This document shows positions 56,209 to 64,000 of a stretch of 64,000 nt of DNA, piece after piece (position 1 is the stretch's first letter; each line of letters opens with the position of its first letter). The notes under the pieces were generated by a model. It made no database searches. It saw nothing but the letters and a program-made list of their open reading frames with translations, and was not told the DNA's origin. Source of the DNA: Heliophilum fasciatum (lineage in GTDB: Bacteria; Bacillota; Desulfitobacteriia; Heliobacteriales; Heliobacteriaceae); NCBI RefSeq assembly GCF_004341395.1, contig NZ_SLXT01000018.1, forward strand, positions 1-64,000, written 5' to 3'. Position numbers and translations under genes: made by a program.

Positions 56209-57467
56209 CCTCCCGTCGCAGGGAGCGGTGGAGTTGTACCGGAAGCATTGCCGTCAGGCGCCAGCGGAGCGACCGGATCGCCGTCAAAAAGCCGATCGGC
56301 GCTGCTGGTGATGATCGGGTCACCGGCTTGGATGCCCTGGAGAATCTCCAGATGATCGTTGATCAACGCGCCCAGTTCCACAGGACGCTTTACAGCATGG
56401 CCATCTTGCAGGACAAAGAGGTAAGGTTGTTCGGCACCACGGCGGACAACGGCGCCCACAGGCACCCAAAGCGCTTCTTTTTCCTGCAAAAGATGGTATA
56501 CGTGGACGACTTGACCGGGGAGCCAGTCTTGGTTGGGATTATCAACCCAGATCTCCACACCGACGGTCCCCGTATTTTGACTGGCCGCAGGATAAATGTA
56601 CTTGACGAGGCCTTCCCGTCGTTGGCCGTAAAGCTCCAGCGTTACCTTGTCATCTTTGCGCCAACGGGCGATGTCCCGGTCGGGCACAGGAATGACGACT
56701 TTTAAAGTACGCATCGAAGCAATTTTGTAGACGGTCGTGCCGGCACCGACCATTTGGCCGGCCTGGGTCACTTTGGCTGTGACGGTGCCGGAAAAAGGCG
56801 CTTTTAAGCGGGTCTTGTCTAGCGTGTAGGCGGCTTTCTGCTGCCTCGTGAGCGACTGTTCATAAAGCGCGCGTGTTTGTTCTTTTACTTCATCACGGGC
56901 ACCGCTGATTATGTTTTGATAAGCTTGCTCGGCAACGGTGAAGTCATTTTCGGCAATGGTCAATTGCGTCTGGGCGCTTTCATAGTCTTTGCGGGACAAA
57001 CTACCGCTTTCAAATAGTGCTTGGTAACGTTCGAAATCCGCTTTGGACTTTTCTAGGTTAGCCCGGGCTTTTTCCCTGAGTGCCTGGGCTTGGTTGATCT
57101 CGTAGGAAGTCGCCCCGTTTTCCACTTGGCGAAGGCTGGCTCCGGTTTGGGCGGCGGTGGCGGAAGCGGCGGCCAGGTCGTAACTGTAATCGGTCGGGTC
57201 GATCTGGGCCAACACATCACCGGCGGCAAGCTGATCCCCTTCCTTGACATAAGTGGCACTGATGCGTCCGCCCACTTCAAAAGCTAAGGTAGCTTCTTCG
57301 ATGCCTTGCAGCGTTCCCGAGAACTCGCTGTGCAATTGCTGGCGACTGGCGGCCATCGTCATGACTTCGACGGTGCGGCTAGGTTCAGCAATGGTGGATG
57401 GCCCGCAGGCTGTCAGCGTCAGCGATAAGCTGAGAACAGCAGCCAGCGCGATGCGGCGATGATTCAT
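56205..57467 (-). CDS. RND membrane-fusion adaptor lipoprotein
   Basis: 420 residues. Lipobox LTAC with Cys21 after a 20-residue signal. Barrel-sandwich halves flank a helical hairpin (about 95-175): EVGGRISATYVKEGDQLAAGDVLAQIDPTDY and APFSGTVTAKVTQAGQMVGAGTTVYKI. Beta-barrel and proximal domains follow. Works with the downstream permease. AAAGGGGTG lies just before ATG 57467. Confidence 0.92.
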   Translation of the reverse strand: MNHRRIALAAVLSLSLTLTACGPSTIAEPSRTVEVMTMAASRQQLHSEFSGTLQGIEEATLAFEVGGRISATYVKEGDQLAAGDVLAQIDPTDYSYDLAAASATAAQTGASLRQVENGATSYEINQAQALREKARANLEKSKADFERYQALFESGSLSRKDYESAQTQLTIAENDFTVAEQAYQNIISGARDEVKEQTRALYEQSLTRQQKAAYTLDKTRLKAPFSGTVTAKVTQAGQMVGAGTTVYKIASMRTLKVVIPVPDRDIARWRKDDKVTLELYGQRREGLVKYIYPAASQNTGTVGVEIWVDNPNQDWLPGQVVHVYHLLQEKEALWVPVGAVVRRGAEQPYLFVLQDGHAVKRPVELGALINDHLEILQGIQAGDPIITSSADRLFDGDPVAPLAPDGNASGTTPPLPATGG

Positions 57468-57987
57468 GGTGACACCCCTTTTCTGTCACTTCAGCGATGC
57501 ATTCTTCCACAGCAGCCAGGCCGGACTCATGGATGGCGGTACCGATTTTGAGGGCTAATTTTCTGCCGGAAGAAAGACTATCATCCTTTGCTAATGCTTG
57601 GAACTTCAACAAATCGGCTTTGAGCTGAGACGCTTCGTGGGTCAACCATGTAAGGATTTGTTCCGATGAAACATGGTGGCTAAAAACCAAGCGCATCATA
57701 AAGTCGTATTTTACGACCTTAGGCTCCACGGGGCCGTTGAGGTAGGTAAAAAAAGCTTCCTTTCCCTGAGCCGTGATGTGATAGAGATGCTTGTTGGGCT
57801 TGCCGTCCTGAGGAATGATCTCTTTCTTGATATAACCTTCTTTTTCCATACGGTTTAATGTGGGGTAAATCGTCCCGAAGGAAGCGACAAACATATCAGG
57901 AAAGTGTTTTTCAAAATGCTGTTTAATGTCGTAGCCGGACAGGGGCTCTTCGAAGAGCAGGCCGAGGATTACATCTTGACCTTTCAC
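57385..57987 (-). CDS. PadR-family transcriptional regulator
   Basis: 200 residues. PadR winged helix: ILGLLFEEPLSGYDIKQHFEKHF, FASFGTIYPTLNRMEKEGYI-type segment and KHLYHITAQGKEAF, then a Vir-type helical C-terminal domain. GTG 57987 has AAAGGAG 7 nt upstream; the longer frame to 58062 lacks homology. Its 3' end overlaps the adaptor gene by 83 nt, which is unusually long, and its last about 40 residues (Cys/His-rich SPHRAGCCSQ) are probably read from that overlap. Likely repressor of this efflux operon. Confidence 0.9.
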   Translation of the reverse strand: MKGQDVILGLLFEEPLSGYDIKQHFEKHFPDMFVASFGTIYPTLNRMEKEGYIKKEIIPQDGKPNKHLYHITAQGKEAFFTYLNGPVEPKVVKYDFMMRLVFSHHVSSEQILTWLTHEASQLKADLLKFQALAKDDSLSSGRKLALKIGTAIHESGLAAVEECIAEVTEKGCHHESSPHRAGCCSQLIADADSLRAIHHC

Positions 57988-58189
57988 GTAAACACTCCTT
58001 TTGCCATAGCTTAAGGTGAGGTTGAAGCCATGCGTATTCAGCCTGGCCATTCGACCCGGCAACCGACCTGGCCACTCATGAAGATTCGTCGTTATAAAAT
58101 CGATGAAGGCTTTTGGGTATGATACTTGTTCATATTCATAATGTTAATATAGATCCGAAGGGAGAGACGGTCAAGTGAAAAACTACTCC

Positions 58190-58217
58190 TTGACATATCA
58201 AAAAATCTTGATACAAT
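58190..58217 (+). promoter_or_regulatory. arsR promoter with ArsR-type operator
   Basis: TTGACA (58190-58195) and TACAAT (58212-58217) are 16 bp apart. The spacer is filled by the palindrome TATCAA-N6-TTGATA (58196-58213), the ATCAA-N6-TTGAT pattern bound by ArsR repressors. The 250 bp upstream, from the padR start, hold no other gene. Confidence 0.75.
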
Positions 58218-58240
58218 GACAGCAGGAGATGACTGCAAAA

Positions 58241-58555
58241 ATGGATGTAACACGGGTGGCCAAAGCCTTGTCGGATCCACTCCGGTTTCAAATCTTAAAA
58301 AGGATCGCCATGCAGGGGTCAGCTTCACACCGTACTTCCGATGAGTACTCCTGTGAAGCGAATACAGGGCTTTGTGTGTGCGAGCTGGTGGAGGGGATGG
58401 GACTGATGCAATCGAAAGTTTCCTATCATCTCAAAGAGTTAAAAGAAGCCGGTTTGGTTCGCGAAGAAAATCGCGGAAAATGGAACTACTATTCATTGAA
58501 AAAGGAAACACTGGATACCTACCTGACGACGCTTCAAGGGGAGCTTTTTATGTAG
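58241..58555 (+). CDS. arsR: Arsenic-responsive repressor ArsR
   Basis: 104 residues. ArsR/SmtB winged helix with LSDPLRFQILKRI and MQSKVSYHLKELKEAGLV. Arsenite site Cys45-x-Cys47 in LCVCELVEG, the typical ELCVCDL position. A nine- to ten-residue polar insert with another Cys (about 30-40) precedes it. ATG 58241 has GGAG 12 nt upstream; ATG 58229 would directly abut it. Confidence 0.93.
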   Translation: MDVTRVAKALSDPLRFQILKRIAMQGSASHRTSDEYSCEANTGLCVCELVEGMGLMQSKVSYHLKELKEAGLVREENRGKWNYYSLKKETLDTYLTTLQGELFM

Positions 58556-58586
58556 TATTTTGCCGCATTATTTTTTTGTTTTGTTA

Positions 58587-58604
58587 TATCAAAAAAAATT
58601 GATT
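58587..58604 (+). promoter_or_regulatory. Second ArsR-type palindrome upstream of arsC
   Basis: TATCAA-N6-TTGATT has the same arms and spacing as the arsR operator. It lies in the arsR-arsC gap, 18 nt before arsC, so ArsR may bind at a second, internal site. Confidence 0.5.
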
Positions 58605-58621
58605 AATTTAGAAAAGAGGGT

Positions 58622-59038
58622 ATGATGTTGAAAAAGATTTTGTTTCTTTGCACCGGTAATTCCTGTCGAAGTCAGATGGCCGAAGGATTTGGAAAAATGT
58701 ATGGAAAAGGAATGGAAATCATCAGTGCCGGTATTGAAGCCCACGGTCTGAATCCCCGGGCCGTTCAAGTGATGCAGGAAGCCGGAGTGGACATATCTCA
58801 GCAAACATCGGATGTGCTAACGCCGACCATGCTCACGGATGTTGATCTGGTCGTAACCCTTTGTGGTGATGCCAAAGATAATTGCCCGATACTCCCCGCA
58901 GGAAGTGCGCACCGCCACTGGGGATTGGAAGATCCGGCTCGTAGCACAGGTTCAGAAGAAGAAATGATGAACAAATTTCGCCATGTCCGTAATCAAATTG
59001 AGCAGCTCGTCAAAGAGTTGATGCAGGTGCAACAATGA
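58622..59038 (+). CDS. arsC: Arsenate reductase ArsC (thioredoxin-coupled)
   Basis: 138 residues. Low-molecular-weight phosphatase fold. Cys10-x4-Cys15-Arg P-loop ([14 protein letters not shown]) plus the redox relay Cys81 and Cys88 ([11 protein letters not shown]), matching the pI258 class. Reduces arsenate to arsenite using thioredoxin. ATG 58622, ATG 58625 and TTG 58628 are all possible; GAGGG lies 2, 5 or 8 nt upstream respectively. ATGA overlap with acr3. Confidence 0.95.
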   Translation: MMLKKILFLCTGNSCRSQMAEGFGKMYGKGMEIISAGIEAHGLNPRAVQVMQEAGVDISQQTSDVLTPTMLTDVDLVVTLCGDAKDNCPILPAGSAHRHWGLEDPARSTGSEEEMMNKFRHVRNQIEQLVKELMQVQQ

Positions 59039-60096
59039 CAGAACGTGTGGGTGATAAACTATCCCTTTTGGATCGCAATTTGACCGTCTTGATTTTTGCC
59101 GCCATGGCCGTCGGGATCGCGCTGGGCAACTTTTTCCCCGGCTTCGTGGAATGGTTGAACCGGTTCCAGATCGGCACCACATCGCTGCCGATCGCCGTTG
59201 GCTTGATCTTGATGATGTATCCGCCGCTGGCGAAAGTCCGTTACGAGAAGATGGGCGAAGTATTTCGCGATTTTAAAATCCTTGGCCTATCGCTGGTGCA
59301 AAACTGGATCATCGGCCCGATCCTGATGTTCGGGTTAGCGATGGCTTTTCTCAGCGACTATCCGGACTTTTTTATCGGCTTGATCCTGATTGGGCTGGCC
59401 CGTTGCATCGCTATGGTGATCGTGTGGAACGATCTGGCCAAAGGCGATGCCGAATATGCAGCGGGGCTCGTAGCGTTTAACTCGGTGTTTCAGGTGTTGT
59501 TTTACTCGGTGTACGCCTATGCCTTTATCACGGTGCTTCCGTCGTGGTTCGGCCTTACCGGGATGGAAGTGAACGTGACGATTGGCCAAATCGCCGAGAG
59601 CGTGTTTATCTATCTGGGGATTCCTTTTCTGGCGGGCATGGCCACACGACTGACGCTGACCAAGGCAAAAGGCCAGGAATGGTACCAAGCGCAATTTATT
59701 CCGCGGATCAGTCCGATCACCCTAGTGGCCTTACTGTTTACGATCATCGTCATGTTTTCCTTGAAGGGGAAGGTAATCGTTCAACTGCCCATGGACGTGG
59801 TGCGCATTGCCATACCGCTGCTGATCTACTTTATCGTGATGTTTTTGCTGTCCTTTTTCTTGAGCAAAAAAGCGGGAGCCGATTATTCGAAAACGACGAC
59901 CTTATCCTTTACGGCGGCGAGCAACAACTTTGAATTGGCTATCGCTGTGGCCGTCGGCGTTTTTGGCATTGAATCGGGAGCCGCTTTTGCCGCCGTCATC
60001 GGCCCGTTAATCGAAGTGCCTGTGATGATTGCTCTGGTCAAAGTAGCGTTGCGATTTCAGGATAAATTCAAACCGGTAGGGAGTAGTAATTCATAA
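59035..60096 (+). CDS. acr3: Arsenite efflux permease ACR3
   Basis: 353 residues, ten predicted helices (BART fold). [17 protein letters not shown], the functional Cys in [19 protein letters not shown] and [18 protein letters not shown] are ACR3 signatures. Exports the arsenite made by ArsC. Last gene of the ars operon. Confidence 0.96.
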   Translation: MTERVGDKLSLLDRNLTVLIFAAMAVGIALGNFFPGFVEWLNRFQIGTTSLPIAVGLILMMYPPLAKVRYEKMGEVFRDFKILGLSLVQNWIIGPILMFGLAMAFLSDYPDFFIGLILIGLARCIAMVIVWNDLAKGDAEYAAGLVAFNSVFQVLFYSVYAYAFITVLPSWFGLTGMEVNVTIGQIAESVFIYLGIPFLAGMATRLTLTKAKGQEWYQAQFIPRISPITLVALLFTIIVMFSLKGKVIVQLPMDVVRIAIPLLIYFIVMFLLSFFLSKKAGADYSKTTTLSFTAASNNFELAIAVAVGVFGIESGAAFAAVIGPLIEVPVMIALVKVALRFQDKFKPVGSSNS

Positions 60097-60209
60097 TGCT
60101 TCAACAATGGATAGAAAGACAATGATCGAAGAATAAATAGAATGACGAATAAATAAAATATGGTATAATATGGGCAAGTCATCTGTTAGCTGGAAAGGGG
60201 CAAATTGCA

Positions 60210-60650
60210 ATGCTTTCTCAAGAACTGGTTTCTACCATCATTTCGACAGTTCGTGATACCGTACATCCCTATGCAATTATCCTTTTTGGCACAGCAGCAC
60301 ACCGGCAATTGCGTCCGGATAGCGACATTGACATTGCGTTTTTAGCCGATTCTCCCTGTGATGAGCTTACCGTTTTTCGCTTGGGCCAGGAGTTATCGGT
60401 CCAATTAAATCGGGACATCGATCTAATTGATTTGTCCCAAGCATCTACGGTATTTCAAGCTCAAATTTTATCTACTGGTAAAGTCATTGATTGTGATGAT
60501 AAAGACCGATTATTGGCTTTTCATGCATTAACATTAAAGCAATATGCTCGGCTCAATGAGGAGCGTCAATGTATCTTTATCGCCGAAAAAAGGAGGATGG
60601 GTATACGAAATGACCCCGGATGTGGCATGGAACAAACGAGAGAGCATTGA
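60210..60650 (+). CDS. MNT-family nucleotidyltransferase antitoxin (MntA type)
   Basis: 146 residues. Minimal nucleotidyltransferase: ILFGTAAHRQLRPDSDIDIAFL carries the metal Asp39 and Asp41, with NRDIDLIDL giving the third acid. GT replaces the usual GS of the P-strand. In characterised pairs this enzyme AMPylates the HEPN toxin to neutralise it. GGAAAGGGG precedes ATG 60210, and a TATAAT box lies at 60164-60169. The last 14 codons overlap the toxin gene. Confidence 0.88.
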   Translation: MLSQELVSTIISTVRDTVHPYAIILFGTAAHRQLRPDSDIDIAFLADSPCDELTVFRLGQELSVQLNRDIDLIDLSQASTVFQAQILSTGKVIDCDDKDRLLAFHALTLKQYARLNEERQCIFIAEKRRMGIRNDPGCGMEQTREH

Positions 60651-61050
60651 ACGATGTTGGCGGCGTATTCAAGAAGAATACGCGCACGATCCTGCTAATT
60701 TGCATAATTACACGAAACAAGACGCAATTGTACTTAATATCCAGCGTATGTGTGAAACTGCTATTGATCTGGCTGCTCACACAATCGCTGTTTATGGGTG
60801 GGGGATTCCGCAAAACAGCCGTGACATGTTTGCGATTCTTTGCCAACAAGGAGTTATCGATTCACGCCTTGAAAAAGCGTTGAAAGCGATGGTTGGTTTT
60901 CGCAATATCGCTGTTCATGAATATCAGCGAATGAATTTGCGTATTTTGCAGAATATCATTGAGAAAGATCTTGAAGATGTTCGCTTCTTTGCGCAGGTGA
61001 TTGTTAAATTGCTCGATAACTCGATTGATAACTTGATTGAAAACAAATAA
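60610..61050 (+). CDS. HEPN-domain RNase toxin (HepT)
   Basis: 146 residues. Four-helix HEPN fold with R98-x4-H103-x-Y105 (RNIAVHEY), the Rx4HxY motif in which Arg/His cut RNA and Tyr is the site modified by the MNT partner. ATG 60610 has AGGAGG about 13 nt upstream and overlaps the antitoxin by 41 nt. A type VII-like HEPN/MNT toxin-antitoxin pair. Confidence 0.88.
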   Translation: MTPDVAWNKRESIERCWRRIQEEYAHDPANLHNYTKQDAIVLNIQRMCETAIDLAAHTIAVYGWGIPQNSRDMFAILCQQGVIDSRLEKALKAMVGFRNIAVHEYQRMNLRILQNIIEKDLEDVRFFAQVIVKLLDNSIDNLIENK

Positions 61051-61052
61051 AG

Positions 61053-61090
61053 GCAGGCCGATTGATCATGCTCAATCGGCCTGTTGGCTT
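61053..61090 (+). terminator. Hairpin after hepT
   Basis: CAGGCCGATTGA pairs with TCAATCGGCCTG around TCATGC, followed by TTGGCTTT. Strong stem, weak T-run; it lies just before the response-regulator ribosome-binding site. Confidence 0.7.
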
Positions 61091-61111
61091 TCGAAGAAGG
61101 AGGAGGGCAGG

Positions 61112-61828
61112 ATGAATCACGAAGATAAGCCAAATCACCACGGAAAAATGATTCTTGTCGTAGAAGATGAAGTCAAGATTGCTGAAGTTATCCGCTCCTA
61201 CTTGGAGAACAGCGGTTATCAAGTATGCATCGCCGTCAACGTTAAGCAAGCGCTGGACCTATTTGCGCAGTGCCGCCCTGCGCTCGTGATCCTCGATCTC
61301 ATGCTGCCCGACATGAGCGGGGAAGCGATCTGTTCCCATCTGCGCAAGCAGTCACGGGTACCGGTGATCATGGTCACCGCCAAAACGGAAGAGGGCGATA
61401 TTATCGCCGGTCTCGAGATGGGCGCCGATGATTATGTAACGAAGCCGTTTAGCCCCCGGCAGCTAGTCGCCCGCGTGGCAGCCTTACTGCGTCGGAGCGA
61501 AGAAGCGTTACCGCTGGCCCGCGTGATGACCTTCGCCGGCGGCGATCTGACCATTGATTTTCAAAGTCATGAAATCAAAAAATCCGGCGTCCTTGTCAAC
61601 TTGACGCCTAACGAGTTTAAACTGCTCAGTGCCATGTTAAGATATCCGAAAAAGGTGTTTACCCGAGAAGAACTGATCTATCTGACCATGGGCCAAGACT
61701 TTGACGGGTCCGATCGCATCATCGACACCCACATCAAAAACCTGCGGCAAAAAATCGAAACAGACTCGCGTAATCCTCGCTACATTCTCACCGTTCACGG
61801 CGTCGGCTACCGGTTTGGCGGTGAATAA
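61112..61828 (+). CDS. OmpR/PhoB-family response regulator
   Basis: 238 residues. Receiver at about 13-125 with Glu18/Asp19, phospho-acceptor Asp62 (LDLMLPDMSG), Thr and Lys in VTAKTEE and TKPFSP. Winged-helix output at about 140-236 with NLTPNEFKLLSAM and DTHIKNLRQKIE. GAAGGAGGAGGG lies just before ATG 61112. The kinase gene follows 1 nt after its stop. Confidence 0.93.
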   Translation: MNHEDKPNHHGKMILVVEDEVKIAEVIRSYLENSGYQVCIAVNVKQALDLFAQCRPALVILDLMLPDMSGEAICSHLRKQSRVPVIMVTAKTEEGDIIAGLEMGADDYVTKPFSPRQLVARVAALLRRSEEALPLARVMTFAGGDLTIDFQSHEIKKSGVLVNLTPNEFKLLSAMLRYPKKVFTREELIYLTMGQDFDGSDRIIDTHIKNLRQKIETDSRNPRYILTVHGVGYRFGGE

Positions 61829-61829
61829 G

Positions 61830-63221
61830 ATGCAAATGCGATTACGAACCCGCTTGTCCCTTGCCTATGCGCTGCTTGCCGTTTTTTTGGTCGTGCTGAT
61901 CAGTGTGCTGACTAATGTGTTTTTGGAAAAACAATTCAAAGAGTACATTGTCCGGCAGCAAGAAGCTCGCAACATTGAGATCGTCAGTATGCTTAGCCGG
62001 CAATACGATCAAGGAGAAAATCGCTGGAACAACAGCACCGTCCAGAATATCGGCGTCAGCGCGTTGGAACAGGGCTTGATTGTCAAAGTCATGAACCCGG
62101 ACGGGAGCACGGTCTGGGATGCCGTCGTTCATAACAACGGGCTTTGCACGCAAATGATCGATCACATGGCTCACAACATGACCAGTCGCTATCCGGACTT
62201 TGAGGGAGCCTATGAAGTTCAGACCTATCCCTTGATGCAGGATGGGGTGCCGATTGGTACCGTCGATATCGGTTACTACGGTCCCTTTTACTTTACCGAT
62301 AACGATCTTGCCTTTATTAACACCTTGAATCAACTGTTAGCAGGGGCCGGGTTGATCGCGTTGCTGCTGGCCTTGCTCTTAGGCAGTGTCACCGCAAAAC
62401 GCTTAAGCCGACCTATATCCAAAGCGGTGGAGATTGCCAAGGAAATCGGCCACGGTCATTATGACAGCCGCATTCTCGACACATCCAATACGCTGGAAAT
62501 CAATAAACTGACGTCGACCATCAACGAACTGGCAGAAGGGTTAGCTAATCAGGAAAAACTACGCAAACGTCTCACCGTGGATATCGCTCATGAACTGCGG
62601 ACGCCCTTAACCACCTTACAAAGTCACATGGAGGCCATGATCGACGGGATCTGGCAAGCTGATAGGTCCCGATTGGAAAGCTGCCATGAAGAAATCCTGC
62701 GAATCAACCGGATGGTCGGCGATTTAGAAAAGTTAGCCCGTTATGAAAGTGAAGACTTGGTGCTCTATAAAGAAGAATTTGACCTGCAGGAATTGACCGG
62801 TTACTTGCTGAAAAACTTTGAGGCCGACTTTAGGAACAAAAACATCGCCGTCACCCTGCAAGGGGAACAGGCCCTCATCGTGGCCGATCGGGATAAAATC
62901 AGCCAGGTTATCGTGAATTTGCTTTCCAACGCCATAAAATATACATCGGCAGAGGGCGCAGTGGCCATCACCATCACTTGTGAGCAAGACCAAATCCGTC
63001 TCAACGTCAGGGATAACGGGATCGGCATTGCGCCGAAAGATTTACCGCATATCTTTGAACGCTTCTACCGGGCCGATCGATCGCGTACGCGCAATACCGG
63101 TGGCGCCGGTGTCGGACTGGCTATTGTCAAAGCCATCGTCACTGCCCACGGGGGAACTGTCCGTGCCAGCAGTACAGATGAAGAGGGCACGGTCTTTACC
63201 GTAACCCTACCGGCTCCATAA
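61830..63221 (+). CDS. Sensor histidine kinase
   Basis: 463 residues. TM1 about 10-32, extracytoplasmic sensor about 33-165 (one Cys, several His: HNNGLCTQMIDHMAHNM), TM2 about 168-188, HAMP about 190-240, HisKA with phospho-His254 in DIAHELRTPL, HATPase with NLLSNAIKYTS, DNGIGI and GGAGVGLAIVKAI. Partner of the preceding regulator. The His/Met-rich sensor loop (MIDHMAHNM) could bind metal, which is only a suggestion. ATG 61830 chosen; earlier starts overlap the regulator. Confidence 0.93.
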   Translation: MQMRLRTRLSLAYALLAVFLVVLISVLTNVFLEKQFKEYIVRQQEARNIEIVSMLSRQYDQGENRWNNSTVQNIGVSALEQGLIVKVMNPDGSTVWDAVVHNNGLCTQMIDHMAHNMTSRYPDFEGAYEVQTYPLMQDGVPIGTVDIGYYGPFYFTDNDLAFINTLNQLLAGAGLIALLLALLLGSVTAKRLSRPISKAVEIAKEIGHGHYDSRILDTSNTLEINKLTSTINELAEGLANQEKLRKRLTVDIAHELRTPLTTLQSHMEAMIDGIWQADRSRLESCHEEILRINRMVGDLEKLARYESEDLVLYKEEFDLQELTGYLLKNFEADFRNKNIAVTLQGEQALIVADRDKISQVIVNLLSNAIKYTSAEGAVAITITCEQDQIRLNVRDNGIGIAPKDLPHIFERFYRADRSRTRNTGGAGVGLAIVKAIVTAHGGTVRASSTDEEGTVFTVTLPAP

Positions 63222-63269
63222 AATCTTCATATCATTCCCTTGGGCGGAATTGCCCTATTAGAATTAGGA

Positions 63270-63440
63270 ATGATCGGCAAGTCTCGTAATCAAATGGACA
63301 AACTTAAATTGCATGCGATCTTTGTGGCGATCTTCCTAGTCGTCGCCCATGTTGCGATGATTTTCGGGATACTCGATCCACAGTTGATGATGGCCGGCGC
63401 GTCGGCACCGCCGGTAGAGATGCAGCATTCAAGTCACTAA
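63270..63440 (+). CDS. Small single-helix membrane protein, unknown
   Basis: 56 residues from ATG 63270 (ATG 63294 also possible). One membrane helix at about 14-33 (HAIFVAIFLVVAHVAMIFGI) and a Met/Pro/His-containing tail. No domain recognised. It lies 48 nt after the kinase and 14 nt before the oxidoreductase, so it is probably in the same transcript. A good start is not obvious. Confidence 0.4.
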   Translation: MIGKSRNQMDKLKLHAIFVAIFLVVAHVAMIFGILDPQLMMAGASAPPVEMQHSSH

Positions 63441-63454
63441 AGGAGGAAAACCGG

Positions 63455-64000
63455 ATGCGTGCCATTCTAATGAAGGCCTTCGGCGAAGCCGATGTGCTTC
63501 AACTCGCCGAAGTACCTGTACCTGAGCCAGGCCCGGGGGAAGTACGGGTACAATTGCATTATGCCGGCGTCAACCCAGCCGAAGCATATATTCGGACCGG
63601 CACCTACGCTTTTTTCAAACCGGATCTGCCTTATGTTCCCGGGTTTGACGGAGCCGGTGTCGTAGATACTGTTGGTGTCAATGTTCAGGGCCTGCAAAAA
63701 GGCGACCGCGTATTTGTCGCATCCATGCTGGCCAAAAACAAAACAGGCACCTATGCGGAATATGTGGTCTGTGATGCGGATGCCGTTCACCGGTTACCAG
63801 ACCGGACATCTTTTGCGCAGGGAGCGGCCATCGGGATTCCCGGCCTCACGGCATACCGGGCACTTTTTCAGCGAGCGCAACTAAAACCCGGTGAAACGGT
63901 CTTGATCCATGGTGCCAGCGGTGGCGTCGGTACTGTAGCAGTGCAACTGGCCCGCGCCCACGGTGCCTATGTCATCGGGACGGCCGGGAACGATAGCGAA
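63455..64000 (+). CDS. Quinone oxidoreductase / zinc-type alcohol dehydrogenase family (3' truncated)
   Basis: The first 182 residues are visible; the gene runs off the window. MDR superfamily, quinone-reductase (QOR) branch: MKAFGEADVLQLAEVPVPEPGPGEV, YAGVNPAEAYIRTG, VPGFDGAGVV, and the NADPH loop HGASGGVGTVAVQLARAHGA. No zinc-binding Cys/His set is seen, as in QOR enzymes. AAAGGAGG precedes ATG 63455. Confidence 0.92.
   Translation, partial: MRAILMKAFGEADVLQLAEVPVPEPGPGEVRVQLHYAGVNPAEAYIRTGTYAFFKPDLPYVPGFDGAGVVDTVGVNVQGLQKGDRVFVASMLAKNKTGTYAEYVVCDADAVHRLPDRTSFAQGAAIGIPGLTAYRALFQRAQLKPGETVLIHGASGGVGTVAVQLARAHGAYVIGTAGNDSE

Overview
The window reads as chromosome of a spore-forming member of the Clostridia/Peptococcia (Firmicutes). 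It carries spoVS, two DUF881 genes, the rimO-pgsA-cinA-recA-recX-rny-ymdB-spoVS neighbourhood typical of endospore formers, RNase J, strong Shine-Dalgarno (SD) sequences, many TTG starts and a complete anaerobic-type (cbi) corrin pathway segment. A heliobacterium or close relative would fit. That placement is inference; no photosynthesis gene is present.

Layout. 1-430: the 3' tail of a 23S rRNA gene, a spacer without a visible 5S gene, then tRNA-Asn and initiator tRNA-fMet. 0.5-5 kb: NodB polysaccharide deacetylase, an SLH-anchored GH18 glycosidase, a receiver-PP2C phosphatase and a membrane protein. 5.2-7.7 kb: acuABC, which controls acetyl-CoA synthetase by reversible acetylation. 7.8-25.3 kb: YgiQ and RimO radical-SAM enzymes, pgsA, a small membrane gene coupled to an FtsH-like protease, cinA, a DEAD helicase, two DUF881 proteins, recA-recX, RNase Y, ymdB, spoVS, a dipeptidase and small unknowns.

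25.4-41.5 kb: a nearly contiguous cobalamin cluster (cbiD, cbiET, cbiF, cbiG, cbiH, cbiJ, cbiC, cobU, cobQ, cbiB, cbiA, cobO, cobS, a PduX-like kinase, cobD, cobC). It is interrupted by one opposite-strand HD-domain gene. It covers ring contraction, methylation, amidation, adenosylation, the aminopropanol arm and nucleotide-loop assembly. No cbiL, cobalt chelatase, uroporphyrinogen methyltransferase, cobT or leading B12 riboswitch is visible.

41.5-49.3 kb: DUF1232, guaB, a HAD phosphatase, RNase J, a nitroreductase, and two exported proteins (stalk domain, VanW). 49.4-53.1 kb: the most unusual block. A MobA-MobB fusion is translationally coupled to an ImmA/IrrE metallopeptidase and a double-HTH XRE regulator. 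Across a divergent promoter lies a Y-family (UvrX/UmuC-like) polymerase. Three AAGTTAT-type half-sites overlap the polymerase promoter, which suggests a LexA-independent, peptidase-relieved damage response. The polymerase reading frame is split at a 39-bp imperfect duplication.

53.1-64 kb: a PadR-adaptor-RND efflux operon, an arsR-arsC-acr3 operon with two matching ArsR-type palindromes, a MNT/HEPN toxin-antitoxin pair, an OmpR-type two-component system, a tiny membrane protein and the start of a quinone oxidoreductase cut by the window end.
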